Source: Variovorax boronicumulans (GTDB taxonomy: Bacteria > Pseudomonadota > Gammaproteobacteria > Burkholderiales > Burkholderiaceae_C). From it: DNA of 64,000 nucleotides. Positions 18,754-33,038 of this stretch are shown here, one piece after another. Each line of letters opens with the position of its first letter. Position 1 is the stretch's first letter. The DNA is taken from contig NZ_JAUSSG010000008.1 in NCBI RefSeq assembly GCF_030812215.1, forward strand, positions 310,001 through 374,000, given 5' to 3'. Below the pieces are notes generated by a model. It was given only the letters and a program-made list of their open reading frames with translations, was not told the origin of the DNA and made no database searches. The position numbers and the translations under genes are program-made.

Positions 18754-19473
18754 CTAGGCTGGGCGGGCGGCTCCGCGCGAAGCCACCAGGTCGGCGAACG
18801 AATCACGCGCCGGCCACGCCACTGTTTTCCAGGGGCTGAGTTCGTCGGCGAGAAGTTTTTCCGCCACCGAGGCCAGCAGCTTGCGCCCGACGATGTTGCT
18901 GCCCGGCGCGTTGCGCTCGCCGGCGAGGAAGCTCTGCGCGTAGTGGTCCCAGCCGTTGAAGCGTTCGATGGCGAGTTCTGCCGCAGGCTCGAGCCAGTCC
19001 AGTGCTTCTTCTGCGGTCGCATGGCCGACCGCCGCCGCGCCGGTCGCCAGATGGGCCGCGCGCCCGACCCACAGGGCAAGGTCGTCATTGCTGGCTTGCG
19101 AAGCGAGGTCGTCGACGATCCCTGTCACCACGGTCTCCGCCTCTTCGCCATTCGTCACCGAAAAATCGCGTGCCAGCAGTTTCTTCCAGGCCTCGACCTC
19201 GTCGGGCGGAATGCCGATGCACAGCAGGTGCACCGCGCTGCGTTGCGCCTCGTGTGCTTCCTTCAGGTCGGGAGCAAAGGTCTGCCGGTACACCGCCGCG
19301 AGCGCCACGGCGAAGTTTTCGAAGCGCGAGGAGGCCGCGAGCCGTGCCGCCAGCGCGGCGTTGTTTTCCTGCTGCGCAGCCTCACGATCAGCCGCTTCCT
19401 GCGCGAGCTCGGCCTTTCCTTCGGCCATGCCTTCTTTCACCGAATCGACCAGTTCCTTGAAAAACTTGAACAT
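18754..19473 (-). CDS. Uncharacterised protein, DUF1266-like C-terminal half
   Basis: A 239-residue soluble protein. The N-terminus (~1-45) is charged and helical (KFFKELVDSVKEGMAEGKAEL), perhaps a coiled coil. The C-terminal half has RFNGWDHYAQSFLAGE, reminiscent of DUF1266 proteins, in which an aromatic/Trp-Asp motif recurs; this assignment is tentative. No signal peptide or membrane segment. Stands alone: 3' end convergent with the methyltransferase, 5' end divergent from the RAYT gene. Confidence 0.6.
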   Translation of the reverse strand: MFKFFKELVDSVKEGMAEGKAELAQEAADREAAQQENNAALAARLAASSRFENFAVALAAVYRQTFAPDLKEAHEAQRSAVHLLCIGIPPDEVEAWKKLLARDFSVTNGEEAETVVTGIVDDLASQASNDDLALWVGRAAHLATGAAAVGHATAEEALDWLEPAAELAIERFNGWDHYAQSFLAGERNAPGSNIVGRKLLASVAEKLLADELSPWKTVAWPARDSFADLVASRGAARPA

Positions 19474-19541
19474 TCATCCCTCCCCGGGTGCGTTGGTAAA
19501 CGGGCCGCTTAGGATACAAGCCTCGCGCGTCACTTCATTCC

Positions 19542-20237
19542 ATGGCCCGTCTCCCCCGTCTCACGCTGGCCGACATGCCGCACCACGTGATCCAGCGCGG
19601 CAACAACCGCCAGCCGATCTTTGTCGATCGTGCGGACCACGAAAAGCTGCTCGGCCTCTTGGCCGACAACGCCACGCGCTTCGGCATCGCGCTGCACGCC
19701 TACGTGCTGATGGACAACCACTTCCACTTGCTGGCCACGCCCAACAGCACCACGGGCCTGCCGCAGTTCATGCAGTCGGTCGGACGCAGCTATGTGCGCT
19801 ACTTCAACGATCGCCATGGTCGCAGCGGCACCTTGTGGGAGGGGCGCTACAGGTCGACGCTGATCCAGACCGATCGCTACCTCATGACCTGCATGGCGTA
19901 CATCGACCTGAATCCCGTGCGCGCCGGCATGGCGGCCGATGCCCGCGACTATCCGTGGTCGAGCCACGGTCACTACGCAGGCCTGCGGCACGACAAGCTG
20001 CTGACACCGCATCCGCTGTACTGGGAACTCGGCAACACGCCGTTCGCGCGCGAGGCGGCGTATGTCGAGTTGGTGCGCGCCGGGGTTCGGATGGCCGACC
20101 AGGACGCGCTGACCGAGGCCACCTTGCGCGGCTGGGCAGCGGGTGATGGCGAATTTCTGGACGCCTTGCAGAAATCGACCGAGCGCCGAGTGATCAAGGC
20201 GAAGGCCGGCCGGCCGCCATCCGCATCCAATTCCTGA
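19542..20237 (+). CDS. REP-associated tyrosine transposase (RAYT, Y1/HUH family)
   Basis: A 231-residue Y1_Tnp-domain protein related to IS200/IS605 TnpA. It begins ARLPRLTLADMPHHVIQRGN, a RAYT hallmark. The HUH motif is DNHFHLL (~58-64), and the catalytic Tyr is probably in GRSYVRYFN (~88-96), followed by GTLWEGRY. Such proteins nick single-stranded REP hairpins and are usually single-copy domesticated genes. No inverted-repeat-bounded IS is visible; the 3' flank is AT-rich (20281-20360). It is a candidate mobiliser of the intergenic repeats in this window, by inference only. Confidence 0.88.
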   Translation: MARLPRLTLADMPHHVIQRGNNRQPIFVDRADHEKLLGLLADNATRFGIALHAYVLMDNHFHLLATPNSTTGLPQFMQSVGRSYVRYFNDRHGRSGTLWEGRYRSTLIQTDRYLMTCMAYIDLNPVRAGMAADARDYPWSSHGHYAGLRHDKLLTPHPLYWELGNTPFAREAAYVELVRAGVRMADQDALTEATLRGWAAGDGEFLDALQKSTERRVIKAKAGRPPSASNS

Positions 20238-20249
20238 GCCGATATCGCT

Positions 20250-20278
20250 GCCTGCCCGGCATGCCGTCTGGCTTTTTT
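20250..20278 (+). terminator. Possible intrinsic terminator after RAYT gene
   Basis: An imperfect hairpin: GCC (20250-20252)/GGC (20270-20272) outer and CGGC (20257-20260)/GCCG (20263-20266) inner pairs, with mismatched interior, followed by six T residues (20273-20278). The short, interrupted stem makes this a weak call. Confidence 0.4.
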
Positions 20279-20360
20279 GCTACCTTTTTTGATATGTCCC
20301 TAATTTAATTCCGATCAGAAAACTCGACTTTTAATGAGAATCTGACCCCTATTAAAGTAT

Positions 20361-20389
20361 TTGGCATTCTTTGTGCATCGCAATATGCT
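20361..20389 (+). promoter_or_regulatory. Sigma-70-type promoter for gltBD
   Basis: TTGGCA at 20361-20366, a 17-bp spacer and TATGCT at 20384-20389, about 32 bp before the gltB ATG; AGGAG at 20410-20415 supplies the ribosome-binding site. The promoter sits at the end of an AT-rich stretch that begins after the RAYT gene. Confidence 0.6.
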
Positions 20390-20421
20390 CCCTTTCCCTG
20401 CGAAAACTGAAGGAGTGCGCC

Positions 20422-25170
<4,749 letters not shown>

Positions 25171-25204
25171 GCGGCAACGAAAACGAAGAACAGAGGAAAG
25201 CACG

Positions 25205-26683
<1,479 letters not shown>

Positions 26684-26699
26684 TTTTTGTTTCAATTTC

Positions 26700-26721
26700 G
26701 CGGGGCCCTTCGCGGCCCCGC
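26700..26721. other. Perfect 8-bp GC hairpin after gltD
   Basis: GCGGGGCC (26700-26707) pairs with GGCCCCGC (26714-26721) around a 6-nt loop. No T-run follows, so on its own it is more likely an RNA-stabilising or pausing element between the gltD stop and the terminator below. Confidence 0.5.
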
Positions 26722-26742
26722 TATCATTCGCGGAAACCGCAT

Positions 26743-26775
26743 GCCGGGATGCCTGAAAAGGCGCCCGGCTTTTTT
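26743..26775 (+). terminator. Intrinsic terminator between gltD and mlaF
   Basis: GCCGGG (26743-26748) pairs with CCCGGC (26764-26769) and GCC (26751-26753) with GGC (26760-26762), around TGAAAA, followed by six T residues (26770-26775). It ends only 6 bp before the mlaF ATG, so mlaF either starts at a promoter overlapping the terminator or depends on read-through. Confidence 0.8.
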
Positions 26776-26781
26776 ATTGAG

Positions 26782-27609
26782 ATGGACCCAGCCACACCGC
26801 CACAACCATTTGTAGAGTTCCGCGACGTCACGTTCGGCTACGGCGCGCGCGCGATCCTCGACGGCGTCTCGTTCGCCGTCCCCCGTGGCAAGGTCACGGC
26901 CTTGATGGGCGCCTCCGGCGGTGGCAAGACCACGGTGCTGCGACTGATCGGCGGACAGCAGCGGGCACAGCGCGGCGAAGTGCACTTCGACGGCCAGGAT
27001 GTCGGCAAGTTCGACAACCAGGCGCTCTACGCGGCCCGGCGCCGCATGGGCATGCTCTTTCAGTTCGGCGCCCTGTTCACCGACATGACCGTGTTCGACA
27101 ACGTGGCGTTCCCGCTGCGCGAACACACCCAATTGTCCGAAGCGCTGGTGCGCGATGTGGTGCTCATGAAGCTCGATGCGGTGGGCCTGCGCGGCGCGCG
27201 CGACCTGATGCCCAGCGAGGTGTCGGGCGGCATGGCGCGGCGGGTGGCGCTGGCGCGCGCGATCGCGCTCGATCCCGACCTCGTGATGTACGACGAACCT
27301 TTTGCCGGCCTCGATCCGATTTCGCTCGGCACCGCCGCGCGTCTCATTCGCCAGCTCAACGATACGCTCGGGTTGACCAGCGTCGTCGTCTCGCACGACC
27401 TGGAAGAAACCTTCCGCATCGCCGATCACGTGATCATCCTGGCCAACGGCAGCATCGCCGCGCAGGGCACGCCGGCCGAGGTGCGCGAGAGCACCGATCC
27501 GCTGGTGCACCAGTTCGTGAACGCGCTGCCCGATGGGCCGGTGCGCTTTCACTACCCGGGCGTCAGCATCGAAGACGATTTCGGCAATGTGGAAGGGGGG
27601 CGTTCATGA
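26782..27609 (+). CDS. mlaF: Phospholipid transport ABC ATPase MlaF
   Basis: A 275-residue ATPase powering the MlaFEDB complex that moves phospholipids between inner and outer membranes. Walker A GASGGGKTT (~42-50), signature VSGGMARR, Walker B LVMYDEPFAGLD and the switch His in VVSHDLEE are intact. The ATG at 26782 is preferred; an in-frame ATG at 26749 would place the start inside the terminator hairpin. There is no clear Shine-Dalgarno, only TTATTGAG. The stop overlaps the relay repeat (ATGA). Confidence 0.93.
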   Translation: MDPATPPQPFVEFRDVTFGYGARAILDGVSFAVPRGKVTALMGASGGGKTTVLRLIGGQQRAQRGEVHFDGQDVGKFDNQALYAARRRMGMLFQFGALFTDMTVFDNVAFPLREHTQLSEALVRDVVLMKLDAVGLRGARDLMPSEVSGGMARRVALARAIALDPDLVMYDEPFAGLDPISLGTAARLIRQLNDTLGLTSVVVSHDLEETFRIADHVIILANGSIAAQGTPAEVRESTDPLVHQFVNALPDGPVRFHYPGVSIEDDFGNVEGGRS

Positions 27610-27695
27610 GCGCCGCGCTGGGCCGCCCCGAGCAAGCGAAGTCCCCCTTGGGGGGCAGTGTGGACACGAAGTGCCGAGCAAGGGGGCAAACATGA
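27606..27695 (+). repeat. ATGA-to-ATGA relay repeat, copy A (mlaF/mlaE junction)
   Basis: Starts ATGAGCGCCGCGCTGGGCCG at the mlaF stop and ends at the ATGA containing the mlaE start (27692-27695). It encodes an uninterrupted 29-residue mini-ORF (begins MSAALGRPEQAKSPLGG). It contains a CCCCC-TT-GGGGG hairpin and, near the right end, CAAGGGGG at Shine-Dalgarno distance from the mlaE ATG. CCCCCTTG in the hairpin is exactly complementary to that CAAGGGGG. The core GACACGAAGTGCCGAGCAAG is shared with copy B with few changes. Confidence 0.85.
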
Positions 27696-28474
27696 CCTGG
27701 TGGAAGCCCGCCGATGTCGGTTTTTCCGTGCGCAGCCATCTCGCGAATCTTGGCTACGGCGCCAAGCTCTTCATGCGCCTCGTCGGCCCCGGCGCGCAGA
27801 TCATGCGTCGCTTCGGCCTCGTGCGCGACCAGATCCATTTCCTGGGCAACTACTCGCTCGCGATCATTGGCGTGTCGGGGCTGTTCGTCGGCTTCGTGCT
27901 GGGGCTGCAGATGTACTACGCGCTGCAGCGCTATGGCTCGTCCGAGGCGCTCGGCCTGCTGGTCACACTGAGCCTTGTGCGCGAACTCGGCCCCGTGGTG
28001 GCGGCGCTGCTCTTCACGGGGCGGGCGGGCACATCGCTCACCGCCGAGATCGGCCTCATGAAGGCCGACGAGCAATTGAGCGCCATGGAGATGATGGCGG
28101 TCGATCCGGTGCAGCGCATCCTCGCGCCGCGCTTCTGGGCCGGCGTCATCACCATGCCGCTGCTGGCGGCCGTGTTCAGCGCGGTCGGCATCATGGGCGG
28201 CTACGTGGTGGGCGTGCTGATGCTGGGGGTCGATCCGGGCGCGTTCTGGGGCCAGATGCAGGGCGGCGTCGATGTATGGCGCGACGTCGGCAACGGCGTG
28301 ATCAAGAGCATCGTCTTCGGCTTCACCGTGACTTTCATTGCGCTGCTGCAGGGCTACGAGGCCCAGCCCACGCCCGAAGGCGTGTCGCGCGCGACAACGC
28401 GCACGGTGGTCACCGCATCGCTGGCAGTCCTTGGGCTGGACTTCCTGCTCACCGCCATGATGTTCAGTATCTAA
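27692..28474 (+). CDS. mlaE: Phospholipid transport ABC permease MlaE
   Basis: A 260-residue permease of the MlaE/YrbE family with a membrane-parallel N-terminal helix and about five transmembrane segments. Recognisable are VGFVLGLQMYYALQRYG, the conserved FTGRAGTSLTAEIGLMKADEQLSAMEMM segment (~110-137), and GFTVTFIALLQGYE near the C-terminus. The start ATG lies in the ATGA that closes relay repeat A. A longer open frame upstream is the repeat itself. 37 bp to mlaD. Confidence 0.94.
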   Translation: MTWWKPADVGFSVRSHLANLGYGAKLFMRLVGPGAQIMRRFGLVRDQIHFLGNYSLAIIGVSGLFVGFVLGLQMYYALQRYGSSEALGLLVTLSLVRELGPVVAALLFTGRAGTSLTAEIGLMKADEQLSAMEMMAVDPVQRILAPRFWAGVITMPLLAAVFSAVGIMGGYVVGVLMLGVDPGAFWGQMQGGVDVWRDVGNGVIKSIVFGFTVTFIALLQGYEAQPTPEGVSRATTRTVVTASLAVLGLDFLLTAMMFSI

Positions 28475-28511
28475 AGGGGCTCCGCTCCAATCGTTCTAAA
28501 GAGTGCAAACC

Positions 28512-29006
28512 ATGCAACGTTCCAACAACGACATCTGGGTCGGCCTTTTCGTGCTCATCGGCGCGGCGGCACTGCTTTTTCTCGCGCTGCAGTCGGCCAA
28601 TCTGTTGAGCCTGAATTTCCAGAAAACCTACACGGTCACCGCGCGCTTCGACAACATTGGTGGTTTGAAGCCACAAACTGCCGTCAAGAGCGCTGGTGTA
28701 GTTGTCGGGCGCGTGGAATCCATCGCGTTCAACGACAAGGCCTTTCAGGCCGACGTGACGCTGGCACTTCAAAACCGTTACAGTTTTCCCAAGGACAGCT
28801 CGCTCAAGATATTGACCAGTGGCCTGCTCGGCGAGCAGTACATCGGCATCGAAGCGGGCGCCGAGGAGAAGAACTTGCAAGCCGGCGACACCATCACCGC
28901 GACCCAATCGGCCGTGGTGCTGGAGAACCTGATCAGCCAGTTCCTTTACAGCAAGGCGGCCGAAGGGGGCTCGAATACGGCGCCGGGAACAGCCAACAAA
29001 AAATGA
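28512..29006 (+). CDS. mlaD: Phospholipid-binding MCE-domain protein MlaD
   Basis: A 164-residue protein with one N-terminal transmembrane segment (IWVGLFVLIGAAALLFLALQ) and an MCE domain (FDNIGGLKPQTAVKSAGVVVGRVESI). The hexameric hydrophobic channel loop LLGEQYIGIE follows. It sits on MlaFE in the periplasm. The ATG at 28512 directly precedes QRSNNDIWVG; an ATG 9 bp upstream is less typical. The stop overlaps the next gene (ATGA). Confidence 0.94.
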   Translation: MQRSNNDIWVGLFVLIGAAALLFLALQSANLLSLNFQKTYTVTARFDNIGGLKPQTAVKSAGVVVGRVESIAFNDKAFQADVTLALQNRYSFPKDSSLKILTSGLLGEQYIGIEAGAEEKNLQAGDTITATQSAVVLENLISQFLYSKAAEGGSNTAPGTANKK

Positions 29007-29776
29007 CATCACGATTCTTTGCATCGCATGCTATGAAAAGCATAGCTAACAGTGCCCGCTGGGCAGTTACTGCCGCCGCTCTGGCGATCGTTGCCGGATG
29101 CGCCACGGGGCCCAATGCCAATCCGGTCGATCCGTTCGAGCCATTCAACCGCGGCGTCACGCGCTTCAACGACACGGTCGACAACGCCGTCCTCGTGCCG
29201 GTGGCAACCGCCTACCAGCGCGTTTTGCCCTCGATGGTTCGCACGGGCGTGACCAATTTCTTCGACAACGTGGGCGATCTCTGGAACCTTGCCAACAACG
29301 TTGCACAGCTCAAGCTGCAGGGCAGCGCCGAGACCTTCATGCGGCTCAACGTCAACACGTTCTTCGGGCTTGGTGGCCTGCTCGACGTGGCCACCGAGGC
29401 GGGCATTCCCCGCCACGAAGAAGACTTCGGGCAGACGCTGGGCTACTGGGGCGTGGGCGCCGGTCCCTACATCGTGCTGCCGGTGCTCGGCCCGTCGACG
29501 TTGCGCGATACCGCGGCGCTGCCGGTGGACCGCCTGGGCGACCCGGTCTCGCAGATGAACGACGTGGCCTGGCGCAATTCGCTCACGGTGCTGCACGTCG
29601 TCGATACGCGCTCGCAGTACCTGCGTGCCACCCGCCTGCTCGGCGAAGCGGCGCTCGACAAGTATTCGTTCACGCGCGATGCATTCCTGCAGCGCCGCCG
29701 CAGCCAGGTCTACGACGGCAATCCGCCGGACGACGGTGCCGGCAACAGCCCGGCCGACGACGGCGCCGGGAAATAA
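29003..29776 (+). CDS. mlaA: Outer-membrane lipoprotein MlaA (VacJ)
   Basis: An ~257-residue lipoprotein that removes phospholipids from the outer leaflet of the outer membrane and hands them to MlaC. The signal peptide ends with IVAGC, then NPVDPFEPFNRGVTRFND, the family start. TNFFDNVGDLWNLANN and EDFGQTLGYWGVGAGPYIVLPVLGPS follow. An internal ATG at 29033 (MKSIANSARW) gives a cleaner signal peptide and may be the true start; the ATG at 29003 overlaps mlaD by ATGA. The C-terminal tail is Asp/Gly-rich. The gene is inside the mla operon, as usual outside the enterics. Confidence 0.92.
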   Translation: MTSRFFASHAMKSIANSARWAVTAAALAIVAGCATGPNANPVDPFEPFNRGVTRFNDTVDNAVLVPVATAYQRVLPSMVRTGVTNFFDNVGDLWNLANNVAQLKLQGSAETFMRLNVNTFFGLGGLLDVATEAGIPRHEEDFGQTLGYWGVGAGPYIVLPVLGPSTLRDTAALPVDRLGDPVSQMNDVAWRNSLTVLHVVDTRSQYLRATRLLGEAALDKYSFTRDAFLQRRRSQVYDGNPPDDGAGNSPADDGAGK

Positions 29777-29803
29777 GTAAGCAAAAAGCGCGAGGGCGGG
29801 CGA

Positions 29804-29835
29804 TGAAGCCGCTTGCATCCGGTTGCAAGGCTTCA
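29804..29835. other. Stable hairpin in the mlaA-mlaC gap
   Basis: TGAAGC-CG-CTTGC (29804-29816) pairs with GCAAGGCTTCA (29825-29835) leaving a 2-nt bulge and an ATCCGGTT loop. This 11-bp stem is in a 178-bp gap inside the otherwise tight mla operon. There is no T-run. It could act as a 3'-end stabiliser or processing site, giving different levels of MlaA and the abundant periplasmic MlaC. Confidence 0.5.
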
Positions 29836-29954
29836 CCTGCGCTTCAGGAACCCGGTAGGCCTCGGGTCTGTCGAATCCGTTCTTGTCTCAGCACCTCTGT
29901 TGCCTTGTGCGATCCCGGTGCTTCGTCGATTTTTCAAATTTTGAGGGACTCTCC

Positions 29955-30614
29955 ATGAACAACAAGATCTTGCTGCAACGACGCGATATGGGCCGACTGG
30001 TCCTGGCCGGTGCCCTGCTGCTGGGCGCTGCCACCGCCTTCGTCCGTCCGGCCTACGCTGCCGATGAGGCGCCCGATGCGCTGGTCAAGCGCCTGTCGAC
30101 CGATGTGCTCGAGACGATCAAGGCCGACTCGTCGATCAAGGCCGGCGACGTCAACAAGATCATGTTGCTGGTCGACAGCAAGATCATGCCCAACGTCAAC
30201 TTCCAGCGCATGACGGCCTCCGCGGTCGGCCCGGCCTGGCGCCAGGCCACCCCCGAGCAGCAAAAGCGCCTGCAGGAAGAATTCAAGGCCCTCTTGGTCC
30301 GCACCTACGCGGGCGCGCTCGACCAAGTGGTCGACCAGACCGTCACCGTGCGCCCGTTCCGCGGCTCGGCCGACGACAAGGAAGTGCTGGTCCGCACCGA
30401 GATCCAGGGTCGCGGCGACCCCGTGCAGCTCGACTACCGCCTGGAAAAGACACCGGGCCAAGGCGCGGGCTGGAAGGTCTACAACCTCAATGTGCTGGGC
30501 GTCTGGCTGGTCGACACCTACCGCACGCAGTTCGCGCAGGAAATCAACAAGAACGGCATCGACGGCCTGATCACCGCGCTGGCCGCTCGCAACAAGAGCA
30601 ACACCAAGGGCTGA
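29955..30614 (+). CDS. mlaC: Periplasmic phospholipid-binding protein MlaC
   Basis: A 219-residue exported protein that shuttles phospholipids between MlaA and MlaFEDB. Signal peptide with cleavage near AYA-ADEA (~35). The Tol_Tol_Ttg2 fold is recognisable from PNVNFQRMTASAVGPAWRQATPEQQKRLQEEF and VRTEIQGRGDPVQLDYRL. The ATG at 29955 follows GAGGGACTCTCC, giving a good RBS; an upstream in-frame start lacks support. Confidence 0.94.
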   Translation: MNNKILLQRRDMGRLVLAGALLLGAATAFVRPAYAADEAPDALVKRLSTDVLETIKADSSIKAGDVNKIMLLVDSKIMPNVNFQRMTASAVGPAWRQATPEQQKRLQEEFKALLVRTYAGALDQVVDQTVTVRPFRGSADDKEVLVRTEIQGRGDPVQLDYRLEKTPGQGAGWKVYNLNVLGVWLVDTYRTQFAQEINKNGIDGLITALAARNKSNTKG

Positions 30615-30633
30615 CCGGCCAACGGCAACACAC

Positions 30634-30909
30634 ATGCTGGTTCTGCCCACCAAGCTCACCCACGACGAGGCCCCCGCCTGCATGCGCATGCTGCAGCAGG
30701 GGCTCAAGGGCCAGACGGATTCGTCGTCCACGGTGGTCGATGCCACCGCGCTGGCCCAGTTCGATTCGTCGGCGCTGGCGGTACTGCTGGAGTGCCGCCG
30801 CGAGTCCAGCGCGCTGGGCCGTGGCTTCTCGGTCAAGGGCCTCTCGCCGCGCCTGCGTGAACTGGCCGCGCTGTACGGCATCGCGGGCCTTTTGCCGGCC
30901 GCGCCCTGA
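30634..30909 (+). CDS. mlaB: STAS-domain protein MlaB
   Basis: A 91-residue cytoplasmic STAS protein that binds and activates the MlaF ATPase. It shows the beta-alpha STAS pattern with VVDATALAQFDSSALAVLLECRRE; the Ser in the DSSAL segment is the typical conserved position. Last gene of mlaFEDACB, 19 bp after mlaC. Confidence 0.9.
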   Translation: MLVLPTKLTHDEAPACMRMLQQGLKGQTDSSSTVVDATALAQFDSSALAVLLECRRESSALGRGFSVKGLSPRLRELAALYGIAGLLPAAP

Positions 30910-30942
30910 AAAAGTAACGGCACCTTAAAATCGCGGGCTCCC

Positions 30943-31886
<944 letters not shown>

Positions 31887-31890
<4 letters not shown>

Positions 31891-31976
31891 GCGCCGCGCC
31901 GGGCCGCCCCAAGCAAGCGAAGCTCCCCCTCGGGGGGAGGCGAGGACACGCAGTGCCGAGCAAGGGGGCACCATGA
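31887..31976 (+). repeat. ATGA-to-ATGA relay repeat, copy B (ABC-2 ATPase/permease junction)
   Basis: Starts ATGAGCGCCGCGCCGGGCCG at the ATPase stop and ends at the ATGA containing the permease start (31973-31976). It encodes an uninterrupted 29-residue mini-ORF (begins MSAAPGRPKQAKLPLGG). The CTCCCC-CTCG-GGGGAG hairpin is perfect, and AAGGGGG lies 4-5 nt before the permease ATG. Compared with copy A there are compensating one-base indels, so the right-hand codons differ but the ATG-to-ATG distance (86 nt) is the same. Confidence 0.85.
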
Positions 31977-32737
31977 TGGCTGTGACTGGTTGGCGCGCAC
32001 TGCTCTACAAGGAGACTCTGCGCTTCTGGAAGGTCGGCTTCCAGACGGTCGGCGCGCCGGTGCTCACCGCGCTGCTGTATCTGATGGTGTTCGGCCACGT
32101 GCTCGAAGACCATGTGAAGGTCTACGGCTCGGTTGGCTACACGGCCTTCCTGGTGCCCGGCCTCGTGATGATGAGCGTGCTGCAGAACGCCTTTGCGAAC
32201 AGCTCGTCCTCGATCATCCAGAGCAAGATCATGGGCAACCTCGTGTTCGTGCTGCTCACGCCGCTGTCGCACTGGGGCTGGTTCTTCGCCTACGTGGGCT
32301 CGTCGATCATCCGCGGGCTGGCCGTGGGGCTCGGCGTGTTCGTGGTGACCGTGTTCTTTGCGCAGCCGACTTTTGTCGCGCCGCTGTGGATCCTGGTGTT
32401 CGCGCTGCTGGGTTCGGCGATGCTGGGCACCTTGGGTCTCATTGCCGGCCTCTGGGCCGAGAAATTCGACCAGATGGCCGTGTTCCAGAACTTCCTGATC
32501 ATGCCCATGACGTTTCTCTCGGGCGTTTTCTATTCGATCGGCTCGCTGCCGCCCTTCTGGCAGAGCGTGAGCCACCTGAACCCGTTCTTCTACATGATCG
32601 ATGGCTTCCGCTATGGCTTCTTCGGCGTGAGCGACGCCTCGCCCTGGCTCAGCCTGGGCATCGTCGGCACCGCCTGGCTGGTGGTGAGCGCAATTGCTGT
32701 CCATCTCCTTCGTATCGGCTACAAAATCCGAGGCTGA
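31973..32737 (+). CDS. ABC-2 type exporter permease (YadH-like)
   Basis: A 254-residue membrane protein with six predicted transmembrane segments, typical of ABC-2 permeases. It carries the ABC-2 signature region FLIMPMTFLSGVFYSIGSLPPFWQ followed by HLNPFFYMIDGFRYGFFG. It should form the membrane half of the exporter with the preceding ATPase. The start is within the ATGA that ends relay repeat B; the second Met is equally plausible. Confidence 0.92.
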   Translation: MMAVTGWRALLYKETLRFWKVGFQTVGAPVLTALLYLMVFGHVLEDHVKVYGSVGYTAFLVPGLVMMSVLQNAFANSSSSIIQSKIMGNLVFVLLTPLSHWGWFFAYVGSSIIRGLAVGLGVFVVTVFFAQPTFVAPLWILVFALLGSAMLGTLGLIAGLWAEKFDQMAVFQNFLIMPMTFLSGVFYSIGSLPPFWQSVSHLNPFFYMIDGFRYGFFGVSDASPWLSLGIVGTAWLVVSAIAVHLLRIGYKIRG

Positions 32738-32756
32738 AAGCCTCTTTCCAGACCCC

Positions 32757-32999
32757 ATGACCGCCGAACAACTCCAGGCCCTGATCCAGTCCCATCTCCC
32801 GTGCGAGCACATCTCGCTGGAGGGCGACGGCCGACATTGGTACGCGACCATCGTCTCGGCCGAATTCGAGGGCAAGCGCGCCATCCAGCGCCATCAGCGG
32901 GTCTACGCCACCCTCGGTGCGAAAATGCACACCGACGAAGTGCATGCGCTCTCGATGAAAACCTACACGCCGGCCGAATGGGCGGCGGTGGAAAAGTAA
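32757..32999 (+). CDS. BolA family protein (IbaG-like)
   Basis: An 80-residue BolA-fold protein that with monothiol glutaredoxins handles [2Fe-2S] clusters. The fold signature is HISLEGDGRHWYATIVSAEFEGKRAIQRHQRVYATLGAKM, and HTDEVHALSMKTYTPAEW contains the conserved C-terminal His-Ala-Leu-Ser. The location just upstream of murA matches E. coli ibaG. The ATG at 32757 fits the family length. Confidence 0.93.
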   Translation: MTAEQLQALIQSHLPCEHISLEGDGRHWYATIVSAEFEGKRAIQRHQRVYATLGAKMHTDEVHALSMKTYTPAEWAAVEK

Positions 33000-33038
33000 A
33001 TTCCGGCCCCCGGGCCACCCCATTTCGCTGGATCCTCG

